A DNA stretch of 23,472 nucleotides. Source: an uncultured Burkholderiaceae bacterium. GTDB taxonomy: Bacteria; Pseudomonadota; Gammaproteobacteria; Burkholderiales; Burkholderiaceae. The translations under genes were made by a program, and so were the position numbers. Below the pieces are notes generated by a model. The model ran no database searches. It was given only the letters and a program-made list of their open reading frames with translations, and was not told the origin of the DNA. Shown here one piece after another: positions 1 to 8,963 of this stretch. Within the stretch, counting starts at the first letter, position 1. Each line of letters starts with the position of its first letter. The stretch is from the NCBI GenBank assembly GCA_937871985.1, contig CALMPB010000106.1, positions 1 through 23,472 of the forward strand, read 5' to 3'.

Positions 1-327
1 CGTACCCGCGCCTCAACTTCACCGCGCACGCCACTCCCGCGCAGCGGGTTCGTGCGTCGACCAACTTACGCCGTTCGCCGGTCGGGCCTCCAACGGCAGC
101 TTCTGCCAGAAGCTGCCGTCCGGTCGGCGTCAAATCCTATGGCAGCAACGCGCCCTAACATCGGCCGTTCGCCGCGACTGTCGAGTTGCCCGAAAGCGGA
201 CGCTCTTTCCATTATTGAACCGCATGGCAGCCGGAGGGCTTTGGCTGTAGAACTGAACAGAGCAATGTTCCCTCAGTTTGCGGATCCGTGCTAGGCGTTA
301 GATGCCCGGCTTGCCCGGGTACGAACA
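1..327. other. Left-edge region without a confident gene
   Basis: No convincing complete gene is seen. Frame 3 is open from the window edge to a TAA at 156-158. Its first ~15 codons have almost all G/C third positions, so it may be the tail of a gene entering from the left, but I cannot identify it. A frame-1 open stretch to 294 has poor coding character and looks like chance. The stretch also holds a strong inverted repeat (listed separately). Positions 160-300 may be the promoter region of the riboswitch that follows, but no clear -35/-10 pair is seen. Confidence 0.4.
93..119. repeat. 12-bp inverted repeat (hairpin, possible terminator)
   Basis: Arms ACGGCAGCTTCT (93-104) and AGAAGCTGCCGT (108-119) are exact reverse complements around a 3-base centre. 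No T-run follows, so it may be an intergenic palindromic repeat or a Rho-assisted transcript end for a gene left of the window. Confidence 0.5.
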
Positions 328-530
328 CCGTGCCGGTTCCCCGCAAGGGGATTGAAATGGGAACATGGTAAGGGGTGCATCCCCAAATCCATGGCTGCCC
401 CTGCAACTGTAAGCGGCGAGCGAGGGTGCTGGGCGGACGTCATGCGATCCGCCGGCCACTGGGCCACAAGCCCGGGAAGGTGCACCCGAAGCGATGACCC
501 GCGAGCCAGGAGACCTGCCGGCGCGGGTCG
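328..530 (+). ncRNA. Cobalamin (AdoCbl) riboswitch, copy 1
   Basis: The stretch has the conserved core of the cobalamin aptamer: GCAACTGTAAGCGGCGAG at 403-420, and the B12 box GAGCCAGGAGACCTGCC at 503-519, with paired arms between them. An upstream arm near 331-337 (TGCCGG) can pair with CCGGC just after the B12 box to close P1. In bacteria this element normally lowers expression of the downstream gene when adenosylcobalamin or related B12 is plentiful. The next gene on this strand is the unknown protein at 655-1227. The B12-box segment 491-519 is identical over 29 nt to the second riboswitch at 9906-9934. A small hairpin (CGGAC 563-567 / GTCCG 572-576) lies between aptamer and gene. Aptamer limits are approximate. 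Confidence 0.93.
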
Positions 531-654
531 CTGATGCCTGGGCCCAGGGAATGGTCGAGGCGCGGACAAACGTCCGAACGGCGAAGACAAACGTGGGCAT
601 GGCCTGCGGTGTTTCGTGCGCGACCTGCGTGCGGAGCTCCGGAAATGCCCGCGC

Positions 655-1227
655 ATGGACCGTGAGGATAGTGTGCATCAGAGACTAGGCTGGACGGAAC
701 TCAGTGACGAACGATCGATCGGGCTGGCGTGGCGCATGGCGAGCGCGCTGCGCGTCCGCGATCGATCGGGCTCGACGGCGCTGCTCGATTTTCAGCAGGT
801 GCATGACGAGCATCTCGGCCTTTCGCTGCGGTGGCCCGAAGCCAGCCGCCGAGTCCTGACGTTCCTGCGAGGTCATGCCACGCGAAAGTGGATCGCGGAT
901 ACCTTGTTGCTCGAGGTTGAAGCGCCCGATGGCGACCTGCGCCTGGAAGACGTCATCGAGCGCAGTTCTCTCGCGCTGGTCCTGCCCGCGAGCCGGCCGC
1001 TGACACCGCGGCTGGTCCTAGGCGCTTTGCCGATCAGCGCGCAGGAGCGGCTGCGCTGGACCAAGGATGGCCGCTTGCCGCAATCGGGCGCGGTAATGAT
1101 GCGGCGCGCGCATCCAATCTCCGTGGCGACCTATGCGGTCGAAACGATCTCGGAGCTGGTCGAGAACCCGTCGATCATCGCGCTGTGGCGGGAACAGGAC
1201 GCGTTGCGCTTTCACGCAACGGGATAG
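655..1227 (+). CDS. Unknown protein downstream of cobalamin riboswitch
   Basis: This is a 190-aa protein of no family I recognise. Codon choice is strongly G/C at third positions through the frame, so it is probably real. The ATG at 655 is chosen; an in-frame GTG at 616 would add 13 residues, and neither has a strong Shine-Dalgarno. The chain is soluble, with no signal peptide or membrane helix. The C-terminal ~60 residues (ERLRWTKDGRLPQSG followed by an alternating hydrophobic/acidic helix region) look helical, but I cannot assign a DNA-binding motif with confidence. It is the first gene after a cobalamin riboswitch, so its expression should fall when B12 is available. Its 3' end overlaps the 3' end of the convergent ScfR-type regulator gene by 16 bases. 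Confidence 0.7.
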   Translation: MDREDSVHQRLGWTELSDERSIGLAWRMASALRVRDRSGSTALLDFQQVHDEHLGLSLRWPEASRRVLTFLRGHATRKWIADTLLLEVEAPDGDLRLEDVIERSSLALVLPASRPLTPRLVLGALPISAQERLRWTKDGRLPQSGAVMMRRAHPISVATYAVETISELVENPSIIALWREQDALRFHATG

Positions 1228-2615
1228 GGCACCGGCGCCGCTCGGTTCTCGTCGATTGCCAGGGTTTTGCCGATCGGCGGAAAGGCACGCTGCGGACAGG
1301 CCGGGCGTTCGCATACCTTGCAGCCCGCTCCGATCGGTGTGGCCGCGGCGGGATCGGACAGGTCGAGGCCGCGCGAATAGACGAGCCGGTCGGCGTGGCG
1401 GATGTCGCAGCCGAGACCGATCGCGAATGTCTTGCCGGGTTTGCCGAACGCGCCGCCCCCGCTCGTCACCGTGCGCGCCACCCAGAGATAGGTACGCCCG
1501 TCGGGCATCCGTGCGATCTGGCGCAGCACGCGACCCGGCTGGGCAAATGCCTCGTACACCTTCCAGAGCGGGCAAGTGCCGCCGACCCGGGAAAAGTGAA
1601 AGTCGGTGGCCGACTGGCGCTTCGAGATGTTGCCGGCACGATCGACGCGAACGAAGAAGAAGGGCACGCCGCGCGCGCCCGGACGCTGCAGCGTCGACAG
1701 CCGGTGGCAGACGGTTTCGAAACCCACCCCGAAGATCTCGCCCAGCCGCTCGATATCGTAGAGCTCGGCCTCCACGGCGGCGAGAAAATCGCCATAGGGC
1801 AATACGAGCGCGCCGGCGAAATAGTTGGCCAGCCCGATCCGGGCCAGACTACGGGCCTCGTCGTCGATGAGGATGGTGTTGGCGGTCAACCGGCCAATCG
1901 CTTCGTCGAGCTCGAGAAAGGCCAGCTGGGTCGCCATCTGGAATACCTGCTGCCCCAGCGTCAGGCTGGCGGACAGCTGCAGGAGACGGGTAGCGGGATC
2001 GTAGCTTCGCTGCACGGCACCGGCTCGGTCGATTGCCAGTTCGACGCCATGCTTCCGCTTGAGCCAGGCAACCAGCCCGGCATGGATGGTCCGCGGCGAA
2101 AGGCCGGCGTCCCGACAGATGCGCTCCGCCGCCTCATCAAGCAGATCGATATGATTGCGATGCGCATAGAAGAAATCGCGAACCTGCTCGAAGGGCTGGC
2201 GAGCCCTGGCGCCCATCGTCCAATCGTCGCCCAGCTGCGCGGCCATCACATCACCCCGCTCGATAGCCTCGCGATAGCGTCGGTGCAGTGCGATCAGCGT
2301 CCGGCCGACGGCCGGCATGTTCGCGGCAAGCTCGCGCAGCTCGGCCAGCGCGATGCTTTCCCCACCCTCGGCGACGGCGTCGCGCATCTCGGTGATCAGC
2401 CGCGCCTCCTCGTCCTCGGAGAAGAGCTGAACGTCGATCCCGAACACCGCGTTGAGCTTGAGCAGGATCGGCACGGTTAGAGGGCGCTGGTTCTGCTCCA
2501 GCTGGTTCAGGTAGCTCGGAGAGATACCCAGCGCCTGGGCCAGCTCGACCTGCTTGAGGTTTCGCTCTTCCCGCAGCCGCCGCAGCCGTACGCCCATATA
2601 AGCCTTGCGCATCAT
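1212..2615 (-). CDS. ScfR/RamB-family short-chain fatty acyl transcriptional regulator
   Basis: This is a 467-aa DNA-binding regulator, the usual length for short-chain acyl-CoA-responsive ScfR proteins. Residues ~8-62 form an XRE-type helix-turn-helix (LAQALGISPSYLNQLEQNQR). The middle is an IrrE/ImmA-like domain in which the metalloprotease HExxH is absent, as is common in the family. The C-terminus carries the ScfR domain with a CxxCxxxxC cluster (CKVCERPACPQR). In relatives such as RamB and methylcitrate regulators the protein senses acyl-CoA or methylcitrate intermediates and controls propionate or acetate genes. It is divergent from the methylcitrate operon with ~100 bp between, which supports that role. 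The ATG at 2615 is preferred; a TTG at 2648 would add 11 residues and run through the likely operator. It may be activator or repressor; this cannot be read from the sequence. Confidence 0.9.
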   Translation of the reverse strand: MMRKAYMGVRLRRLREERNLKQVELAQALGISPSYLNQLEQNQRPLTVPILLKLNAVFGIDVQLFSEDEEARLITEMRDAVAEGGESIALAELRELAANMPAVGRTLIALHRRYREAIERGDVMAAQLGDDWTMGARARQPFEQVRDFFYAHRNHIDLLDEAAERICRDAGLSPRTIHAGLVAWLKRKHGVELAIDRAGAVQRSYDPATRLLQLSASLTLGQQVFQMATQLAFLELDEAIGRLTANTILIDDEARSLARIGLANYFAGALVLPYGDFLAAVEAELYDIERLGEIFGVGFETVCHRLSTLQRPGARGVPFFFVRVDRAGNISKRQSATDFHFSRVGGTCPLWKVYEAFAQPGRVLRQIARMPDGRTYLWVARTVTSGGGAFGKPGKTFAIGLGCDIRHADRLVYSRGLDLSDPAAATPIGAGCKVCERPACPQRAFPPIGKTLAIDENRAAPVPYPVA

Positions 2616-2624
2616 CGTCCGATC

Positions 2625-2716
2625 TTCGCAAAATTTGCTAATTCGCAAGTCCGAGTTCGCAGACCTTCGCTCTTTCAGTCCTTCCGAGAGGGCTTCGATT
2701 TGCGGATTATGCGAAT
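2625..2716. promoter_or_regulatory. Divergent promoter/operator of the regulator and methylcitrate operon
   Basis: The gap between the regulator and the operon holds repeated TTCGC/GCAAA elements: TTCGCAAAATTTGC from 2625, further TTCGC copies at 2642, 2656 and 2666, and TTTGC (2699-2703) facing GCGAA (2711-2715). RamB/ScfR-type proteins are known to bind TTTGCAAA-like sites, so this is a likely autoregulated operator. The site assignment is inference. Confidence 0.6.
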
Positions 2717-3049
2717 ATGCTTAGCCGCGCCCATCCGCAAGGTGCCGACCTGCTCGACCGCATCGTGGATGCGGCGGCGTGTCGTGCGCGTGCGGCGCTC
2801 GGTGCGCCCGTGGTGCTGCGCCGCTGCATCGATATCGAGCTTCGCGAAGAGCTCGACGATGTGCGCTTCGAGGCCTGGTGCGTGCGCAAGGACGATGCGG
2901 GCCTTGCCGTCGTGGTGACGGCGACTGCACGAGACGAAGGCGACCGCGAATGCATGGTCGCGTCCGGACGCTTCCTCTTCTCAACATTTTCAGCGCCGAG
3001 CGCGTCGATCGTGACGCGACTGGAGCGCCTGGGTTCCCCGACGAAATGA
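2717..3049 (+). CDS. Small hotdog-fold thioesterase-like protein, first gene of the methylcitrate operon
   Basis: This is a 110-aa protein. Its layout fits a hotdog acyl-CoA thioesterase: a start like HPQG followed by a long helix (LLDRIVDAAACRARAAL), then alternating strands ending in VASGRFLF, the usual last strand of BFIT-type or acyl-CoA thioesterases. It is shorter than typical single hotdog enzymes (130-150 aa) and lacks a clear catalytic Asp/Glu context, so activity is uncertain. Its stop overlaps the acnD start (ATGA), so it is translationally coupled to acnD and read from the same promoter. A role in releasing CoA from propionyl- or methylcitryl-type thioesters is only a guess. No Shine-Dalgarno precedes the ATG, so the transcript may have a very short leader. 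Confidence 0.6.
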   Translation: MLSRAHPQGADLLDRIVDAAACRARAALGAPVVLRRCIDIELREELDDVRFEAWCVRKDDAGLAVVVTATARDEGDRECMVASGRFLFSTFSAPSASIVTRLERLGSPTK

Positions 3050-5676
3050 ACAGCACCTATCGCAAGCCGCTTGCCGACACCGACCTTGCCTATTTCGATG
3101 CCCGCGCCGCGATCGAGGCGCTGCGCCCCGGCGCCTATGCCGCGCTGCCCTATGTCTCGCGGGTGCTCGCCGAGCAACTGGTGCGCCGCTGCGACCCCGC
3201 GATGCTCGACGAGGCGCTGATCCAGATCGCCGATCGCAAGCGCGACATGGACTTTCCCTGGTACCCCGCGCGCGTCGTCTGCCACGACATTCTCGGCCAG
3301 ACCGCGCTGGTCGATCTCGCCGGCCTGCGCGACGCCATCGCCGATCAGGGCGGCAATCCCGCCAAGGTCAATCCGGTGGTGCCGACCCAGCTGATCGTCG
3401 ATCACAGCCTGGCGGTAGAGTTCGGCGGGTTCGATCCCGACGCCTTCGAGAAGAATCGCGCGGTCGAGGATCGTCGCAACGAGGACCGGTTCGACTTCAT
3501 CGAATGGACCAAGAAGGCTTTCGACAATGTCGATGTGATCCCGGCCGGCAACGGTATCATGCACCAGATCAACCTGGAGAAGATGTCGCCGGTGATCCAG
3601 GCGCGGGGCGGCGTCGCCTTCCCGGACACCTGTGTCGGGACCGACAGCCATACGCCGCACGTCGATGCGCTGGGCGTGATCGCGGTCGGCGTGGGCGGGC
3701 TCGAGGCCGAGACGGTGATGCTCGGCCGGCCCACGATGATGCGGCTGCCCGACATCGTCGGCGTCAAGCTCAGCGGCAAGCGCCCGGAAGGGATCACTGC
3801 CACCGATATCGTGCTGGCGCTCACCGAGTTCCTGCGCAGCGAGCGCGTGGTCGGTGCCTGGCTGGAATTCTTCGGCGAAGGCGCGGACAGCCTGACGATC
3901 GGCGACCGTGCGACCATCTCGAACATGTGCCCCGAATACGGCGCCACCGCCGCGATGTTCTATATCGACCAGCAAACGATCGACTACCTGCTGCTCACCG
4001 GTCGCGAAACCGAGCAGGTCAAGCTGGTCGAGAATTATGCGAAAACCACCGGCCTCTGGGCCGATGCGCTCGAGACTGCCGAATATGAGCGGGTGCTGGA
4101 ATTCGATCTGGGCACCGTCGTGCGCAACCTCGCCGGACCGTCGAACCCGCATCGCCGCCTGCCGACCAGCGCATTGAACGAGCGAGGGATCGCGGTCGAT
4201 CTCGAAGGCGCGCTCGCCGAGGAGCGCGAGGGGCTGATGCCCGACGGCGCGGTGATCATCGCCGCGATCACCAGCTGCACCAACACCTCGAACCCGCGCA
4301 ACGTCGTCGCCGCCGGCCTGGTTGCGCGCAATGCCAACCGGCTCGGGCTGGTGCGCAAGCCCTGGGTGAAAAGCTCGTTCGCGCCCGGTTCCAAGGTCGC
4401 GCGGCTCTATCTGGAGGAAGCGGGGCTGCTCGGCGAGTTGGAGCAATTGGGCTTCGGCATCGTCGCCTTCGCCTGCACTACCTGCAACGGCATGTCGGGC
4501 GCGCTCGATTCCGGCATCCAGCGGGAGATCGTCGACCGCGATCTCTACACCACCGCCGTCCTCTCGGGTAACCGCAACTTCGACGGGCGCATCCACCCCT
4601 ACGCCAAGCAGGCCTTCCTCGCCTCGCCGCCGCTGGTCGTCGCCTATGCCATCGCGGGCACGATCCGCTTCGACATCGAGCAGGACGTGCTCGGCATCGC
4701 CGCGGACGGCAGCGAAGTGCGCCTGAAGGATCTGTGGCCGAGCGATGCCGAGATCGACGCGATCGTCGCCGCGCATGTGAAGCCCGAGCAGTTCCGCAAC
4801 GTCTATGAGCCGATGTTCGGCCAGCGGCTGCACGGCGGCGGGAAGGTCAGCCCGCTCTACGATTGGCGGCCCATGTCCACCTATATCCGCCGTCCGCCTT
4901 ATTGGGACAAGGAAGGGCTGGGCGCGCTCGCCGCGAGCCCGCGCACGCTCACCGGCATGCGTCCGCTGGCGATCCTGCCCGACAACATCACCACCGATCA
5001 CCTCTCGCCGTCGAACGCGATCCTGCAGACTTCCGCGGCCGGAGAGTATCTGACCAGGATGGGTGTGCCCGAAGAGGACTATAACAGCTACGCCACCCAC
5101 CGCGGCGATCACCTGACCGCGATGCGCGCCACCTTCGCCAATCCGACGCTCCAGAACGAGATGGCCGTGGTCGACGGCGCAGTGAAGAAGGGCTCGCTCG
5201 CCCGGCTGGAGCCGGAGGGCCAGGTCGTGCGGATGTGGGAAGCGATCGAGACCTATCTCGGCCGCCGCCAGCCGCTGATCATCATCGCCGGCGCCGATTA
5301 CGGCCAGGGCTCCTCGCGCGACTGGGCGGCCAAGGGCGTGCGCCTCGCCGGCGTCGAGGCGATCGTGGCGGAGGGTTTCGAGCGCATCCACCGCACCAAC
5401 CTGATCGGCATGGGCGTGCTGCCGCTCGAGTTCCAGTTCGGCGCGACGCGCCTCGGCCTCAAGCTCGATGGCACCGAGACCTATGACGTGGTCGGCCAGC
5501 GCCGCCCGGGCGCAACGCTTGTGCTGCTGGTCCACCGCAAGGACGGCAGCACCGAGGAAGTGCCCGTCACCTGCCGGCTCGATACCGCCGAGGAAGCCTC
5601 GATCTACGAGGCTGGCGGCGTACTCCAGCGCTTCGCCCAGGATTTTCTCGCCGGCCAGGCGGAGGCGGTGGCATGA
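3046..5676 (+). CDS. acnD: Fe/S-dependent 2-methylcitrate dehydratase (AcnD)
   Basis: This 876-aa protein is of the aconitase family, AcnD type. It dehydrates 2-methylcitrate to trans-2-methylaconitate, which PrpF then isomerises, replacing PrpD. The [4Fe-4S] ligands are visible as Cys411 (ITSCTNTSNP), Cys477 and Cys480 (ACTTCNG). The substrate-binding stretch FPDTCVGTDSHTPHVDALG lies near residues 190-210 and GSSRDWAAKG near the C-terminus. Aconitase A/IRP1 is the closest alternative, but the pairing with prpF, prpC and prpB in one operon makes AcnD the better call. The ATG overlaps the stop of the upstream small gene, and its own TGA overlaps the prpF ATG. The length is close to the ~865 aa usual for AcnD. 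Confidence 0.95.
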   Translation: MNSTYRKPLADTDLAYFDARAAIEALRPGAYAALPYVSRVLAEQLVRRCDPAMLDEALIQIADRKRDMDFPWYPARVVCHDILGQTALVDLAGLRDAIADQGGNPAKVNPVVPTQLIVDHSLAVEFGGFDPDAFEKNRAVEDRRNEDRFDFIEWTKKAFDNVDVIPAGNGIMHQINLEKMSPVIQARGGVAFPDTCVGTDSHTPHVDALGVIAVGVGGLEAETVMLGRPTMMRLPDIVGVKLSGKRPEGITATDIVLALTEFLRSERVVGAWLEFFGEGADSLTIGDRATISNMCPEYGATAAMFYIDQQTIDYLLLTGRETEQVKLVENYAKTTGLWADALETAEYERVLEFDLGTVVRNLAGPSNPHRRLPTSALNERGIAVDLEGALAEEREGLMPDGAVIIAAITSCTNTSNPRNVVAAGLVARNANRLGLVRKPWVKSSFAPGSKVARLYLEEAGLLGELEQLGFGIVAFACTTCNGMSGALDSGIQREIVDRDLYTTAVLSGNRNFDGRIHPYAKQAFLASPPLVVAYAIAGTIRFDIEQDVLGIAADGSEVRLKDLWPSDAEIDAIVAAHVKPEQFRNVYEPMFGQRLHGGGKVSPLYDWRPMSTYIRRPPYWDKEGLGALAASPRTLTGMRPLAILPDNITTDHLSPSNAILQTSAAGEYLTRMGVPEEDYNSYATHRGDHLTAMRATFANPTLQNEMAVVDGAVKKGSLARLEPEGQVVRMWEAIETYLGRRQPLIIIAGADYGQGSSRDWAAKGVRLAGVEAIVAEGFERIHRTNLIGMGVLPLEFQFGATRLGLKLDGTETYDVVGQRRPGATLVLLVHRKDGSTEEVPVTCRLDTAEEASIYEAGGVLQRFAQDFLAGQAEAVA

Positions 5677-6815
5677 CGGGCCAGGTCGGCATCCCAGCCA
5701 CCTATATGCGCGGCGGCACCAGCAAGGGCGTGTTCTTCCGGCTGGAGGACCTGCCCGAGGAGGCACAGGTTCCGGGCCGCGCGCGCGACCGGCTGTTCCA
5801 GCGCGTGATCGGCAGCCCCGATCCCTATGCCGCGCATATCGACGGCATGGGCGGGGCGACCTCCAGCACCAGCAAGTGCGTGATCATCAGCCCGGCGAGC
5901 GTGCCCGATCACGATGTCGACTATCTCTACGGCCAGATCGCGATCGGCGAGGATCTGGTCGACTGGTCGAGCAATTGCGGCAACCTCTCCACCGCCGCAG
6001 GCGCCTTCGCCATCCATGCCGGCTATGTCGAAGCGGGTCCGGACGGCATCCGCACCGTCCGCATCTGGCAGGCCAATATCGGCAAGACGATCATCGCGCG
6101 TGTGCCGGTGGTGGGCGGCCAGGTGCAGGAAACCGGCGATTTCGAGCTGGACGGCGTGACCTTCCCCGCGGCCGAGATCGTGCTCGAGTTCGAGGATCCG
6201 GCGGACAGCGAAGGCGCAATGTTCCCGACCGGCAATCTGGTCGACGAACTGCAGCTGCCGGACGGCGGCACGATCCAGGCGACCCTGATCAACGCCGGCA
6301 TCCCTGCGGTCTTCGTGAACGCCGAGGACCTCGGTTTTACCGGCGCGGAATTGCGCGAGGCGATCAATGGCGATCCGGTCGCGCTCGAGCGCTTCGAGGC
6401 GCTCCGCATCGCCGGCGCCGCCCGCATGGGTATTGCCAAGACCGGCCGCGCCCCAGCCATCGCCTTTGTCGCGTCCCCGATCGACCATCGCACCTCGAGC
6501 GGCAAGGACGTGTTGGCCGGTGAGATCGACCTGCTCGCCCGCGCGCTATCGATGGGCAAGCTCCACCACGCGATGATGGGCACCGCCTCGGTCGCCATCG
6601 CCGCCGCGGCGGCGGTCCCCGGCACCCTGGTCAACCTGGCGGCCGGCGGTGGCACGCGGAACGCTGTCCGCTTCGGCCATCCCTCGGGCGCGCTACGCGT
6701 CGGCGCCGAGGCCCGGCAGATCGACGGCCAGTGGACCGTCACCAAGGCAATCATGAGCCGCAGCGCACGCATCCTGATGGAGGGTCGGGTGCGCGTGCCG
6801 GCCGGCAGTTTCTGA
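5673..6815 (+). CDS. prpF: 2-methylaconitate cis-trans isomerase (PrpF)
   Basis: This 380-aa protein of the PrpF/diaminopimelate epimerase-like fold converts the trans-2-methylaconitate made by AcnD into the isomer used by aconitase. The N-terminus has the family signature [12 protein letters not shown]. The residues expected at the active site are present: Lys68 in SSTSKCVII and Cys102 in [10 protein letters not shown] second-domain signature near the middle (NAGIPAVFV) is also present. Its ATG overlaps the acnD stop by four bases, so the two are translationally coupled, as expected for an AcnD/PrpF pair. The stop lies 11 bases before the prpC start. Confidence 0.95.
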   Translation: MTGQVGIPATYMRGGTSKGVFFRLEDLPEEAQVPGRARDRLFQRVIGSPDPYAAHIDGMGGATSSTSKCVIISPASVPDHDVDYLYGQIAIGEDLVDWSSNCGNLSTAAGAFAIHAGYVEAGPDGIRTVRIWQANIGKTIIARVPVVGGQVQETGDFELDGVTFPAAEIVLEFEDPADSEGAMFPTGNLVDELQLPDGGTIQATLINAGIPAVFVNAEDLGFTGAELREAINGDPVALERFEALRIAGAARMGIAKTGRAPAIAFVASPIDHRTSSGKDVLAGEIDLLARALSMGKLHHAMMGTASVAIAAAAAVPGTLVNLAAGGGTRNAVRFGHPSGALRVGAEARQIDGQWTVTKAIMSRSARILMEGRVRVPAGSF

Positions 6816-6826
6816 GAGAGGATCCG

Positions 6827-7990
6827 ATGAACGACGTTCCTGCCTTCAAGCCGAAGAAGTCGGTCGCGCTGTCCGGCGTCACCGCCGGCAACACCGCGCT
6901 CTGCACGGTCGGGCGTACCGGCAACGACCTGCACTACCGTGGCTACGACATTCTCGATTTCGCCGAAATCAGCGAATTCGAGGAGATCGCGCATCTGCTC
7001 GTTCATGGCAGCCTGCCGACCGCGACGCAGCTCGCCGTGTACAAGAAGAAGCTGCGCAAGCTGCGGGGGCTTCCGCGCTCGGTGAAGGAGGCGCTGGAAG
7101 CGATCCCCGCCGCCGCGCATCCGATGGACGTGATGCGTTCGGGCGTTTCGGCGCTCGGCTGCGTGCTGCCTGAGGCGCACGACCATAACCTGCCCGATGC
7201 GCGGGACATCGCCGATCGGCTGATGGCCTCGCTCGGCTCTATCCTGCTCTACTGGTATCATTTCGCGCACCACGGCCGGCGCATCGAGGTCGAGACCGAC
7301 GATGACAGCATCGGCGGCCACTTCCTCCATCTGCTGCACGGGACGGCGCCATCGGAAAGCTTCGCACGCGCGATGCACACGTCGCTGATCCTGTACGCCG
7401 AGCACGAGTTCAACGCCTCAACCTTCACCGCGCGCGTGATCGCCGGCACCGGGTCCGACATGTATTCGGCCATCGCCGGCGCGATCGGTGCGCTGCGCGG
7501 CCCCAAGCATGGCGGCGCCAACGAAGTCGCCTATGAGATCCAGAAGCGCTATGTGAGCGCCGACCAAGCCGAGTTCGACATCCGCCGCCGGGTTGAGGCG
7601 AAGGAAGTCATCATCGGCTTCGGCCACCCGGTCTATACCGTTTCCGATCCTCGCAACGTCGTGATCAAGCGTGTCGCCAAGCAACTTGCCGACGAAGCCG
7701 GCGCGCAGCGCCAGTTCGCGGTCGCCGAGCGGATCGAGAGCGTGATGTGGGACGCGAAGAAGATGTTCCCCAACCTCGATTGGTTCTCGGCGGTCTCGTA
7801 CAACCTCATGGGCGTGCCGACCGCGATGTTCACGCCCCTGTTCGTGATCGCGCGCACCTCGGGCTGGGCTGCGCATGTCATCGAGCAGCGAGAGGACAAC
7901 AAGATCATTCGCCCCTCGGCCCATTATACCGGCCCCGAGGACTTGGCCTGGGTTCCGCTCGCCGAGCGCGGCGAAGACGTCGCTGCGTGA
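6827..7990 (+). CDS. prpC: 2-methylcitrate synthase (PrpC)
   Basis: This 387-aa member of the citrate synthase superfamily condenses propionyl-CoA with oxaloacetate to 2-methylcitrate and CoA, the entry step of the cycle. The length and catalytic triad match PrpC: His228 in KHGGANE, His267 in FGHPVY and Asp318 in NLDWFS. Housekeeping citrate synthase is usually ~430 aa with an extra N-terminal domain, which is absent here. The ATG has a good GAGAGG ribosome site about 6 bases upstream. It sits between prpF and prpB in a tight operon. Some side activity on acetyl-CoA is usual for the family. Confidence 0.95.
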   Translation: MNDVPAFKPKKSVALSGVTAGNTALCTVGRTGNDLHYRGYDILDFAEISEFEEIAHLLVHGSLPTATQLAVYKKKLRKLRGLPRSVKEALEAIPAAAHPMDVMRSGVSALGCVLPEAHDHNLPDARDIADRLMASLGSILLYWYHFAHHGRRIEVETDDDSIGGHFLHLLHGTAPSESFARAMHTSLILYAEHEFNASTFTARVIAGTGSDMYSAIAGAIGALRGPKHGGANEVAYEIQKRYVSADQAEFDIRRRVEAKEVIIGFGHPVYTVSDPRNVVIKRVAKQLADEAGAQRQFAVAERIESVMWDAKKMFPNLDWFSAVSYNLMGVPTAMFTPLFVIARTSGWAAHVIEQREDNKIIRPSAHYTGPEDLAWVPLAERGEDVAA

Positions 7991-8003
7991 ATTTGGGATG
8001 CCT

Positions 8004-8010
8004 GAAGGAG
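8004..8010 (+). promoter_or_regulatory. Ribosome binding site favouring a TTG start for prpB
   Basis: GAAGGAG is placed 8 bases before the TTG at 8019 and lies downstream of the earlier in-frame ATG at 7998, which has only a poor site (TTTGGG). This favours the TTG as the true start. Confidence 0.6.
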
Positions 8011-8018
8011 TATCGATT

Positions 8019-8939
8019 TTGCCTTATCTTCTAGCCGAGGATCTGCCGACCGAATCCGCGGGCAAGCGCTTTCGCGCCGCGCTGGCCCGTCCCGGCATCT
8101 ACCAGCTGCCCGGCGCGCATAACGGCCAGGCCGCGATTCAGGCGCGGGCTGCCGGGTTCGACGGGCTCTATCTCTCCGGCGCCGCGATGACTGCCTCGAT
8201 GGGCCTGCCCGATCTCGGCATCATCACCGTGGACGAAGTCGCCTTCTTCATCCGCCAGATCGTTCGCGCCTCGGGCCTGCCGCTGCTCGTCGACGGCGAC
8301 ACCGGCTATGGCGAGGCGCTGAACGTGATGCACATGGTGCGCACCTTCGAGGACGCCGGCGCCGGAGCAGTGCATCTGGAGGACCAGGTCCTGCCCAAGA
8401 AGTGCGGGCATCTGAACGGCAAGAACCTCGTCCCCGCGACCGACATGGCGGCCAAGGTCGCCGCCGCCGCCAAGGCGAGCCGTGACATCGTCGTCATGGC
8501 GCGGACCGATGCGGCGGGGGTCGAAGGCTTCGACGCCGCGGTCGATCGCGCCAAGATGTATGTCGATGCCGGCGCCGACGCGATTTTCCCCGAGGCGCTC
8601 AACACGCGCGAGATGTTCGAGAAGTTCGCGGCTGCGATGCCGAACGTGCCGCTGCTCGCCAACATGACCGAGTTCGGCAAGACGCCCTTCTACACCGCGA
8701 AGGAATTCGAGGAGATGGGCTACAAGATGGTGATCTGGCCGGTCTCGTCGCTGCGCGTCGCCAACAAGGCGCAGGCCGAGCTCTACGCCTCGATTCGGGC
8801 CAATGGCGGCACCCACAAGATGGTCGATCGCATGCAGACCCGCCAGGAGCTGTACGACACGATCGGCCTGCACGATTTCGAGGAACTCGATGCCTCGATC
8901 ATCAAGACGATCGTGCCCCAAGGCATGCCGCAGAACTGA
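8019..8939 (+). CDS. prpB: 2-methylisocitrate lyase (PrpB)
   Basis: This 306-aa member of the isocitrate lyase/PEP mutase superfamily splits 2-methylisocitrate into pyruvate and succinate, the last step of the methylcitrate cycle. The catalytic loop Cys is Cys129 in KKCGHLNGK. The metal-binding stretch DGDTGYG and the downstream MARTDA motif are present. The start is taken at TTG 8019 because of the strong GAAGGAG just before it; starting at ATG 7998 would add seven residues. It lies 28 bases after prpC. No methylisocitrate-forming aconitase beyond AcnD is in the window, so hydration of 2-methylaconitate presumably uses AcnD or a housekeeping aconitase. Confidence 0.94.
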   Translation: MPYLLAEDLPTESAGKRFRAALARPGIYQLPGAHNGQAAIQARAAGFDGLYLSGAAMTASMGLPDLGIITVDEVAFFIRQIVRASGLPLLVDGDTGYGEALNVMHMVRTFEDAGAGAVHLEDQVLPKKCGHLNGKNLVPATDMAAKVAAAAKASRDIVVMARTDAAGVEGFDAAVDRAKMYVDAGADAIFPEALNTREMFEKFAAAMPNVPLLANMTEFGKTPFYTAKEFEEMGYKMVIWPVSSLRVANKAQAELYASIRANGGTHKMVDRMQTRQELYDTIGLHDFEELDASIIKTIVPQGMPQN

Positions 8940-8963
8940 ACCCGCTACCGCACGCGGTGGCAC

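Noticed and set aside
599..688. Short Cys-containing open frame (29 codons) between riboswitch 1 and the 190-aa gene, a possible leader peptide
   Set aside because: No ribosome site and its codon use is unlike a gene; the overlapping frame at 655-1227 explains the region better.
1185..2480. Long plus-strand open frame of 431 codons
   Set aside because: It is the antisense of the ScfR-type regulator gene, has no family pattern, and such shadows are usual in high-GC DNA.
2707..5766. Minus-strand open frame of 1019 codons opposite acnD
   Set aside because: It is an antisense shadow of acnD with repetitive His/Arg/Ala/Gly composition and no domain.
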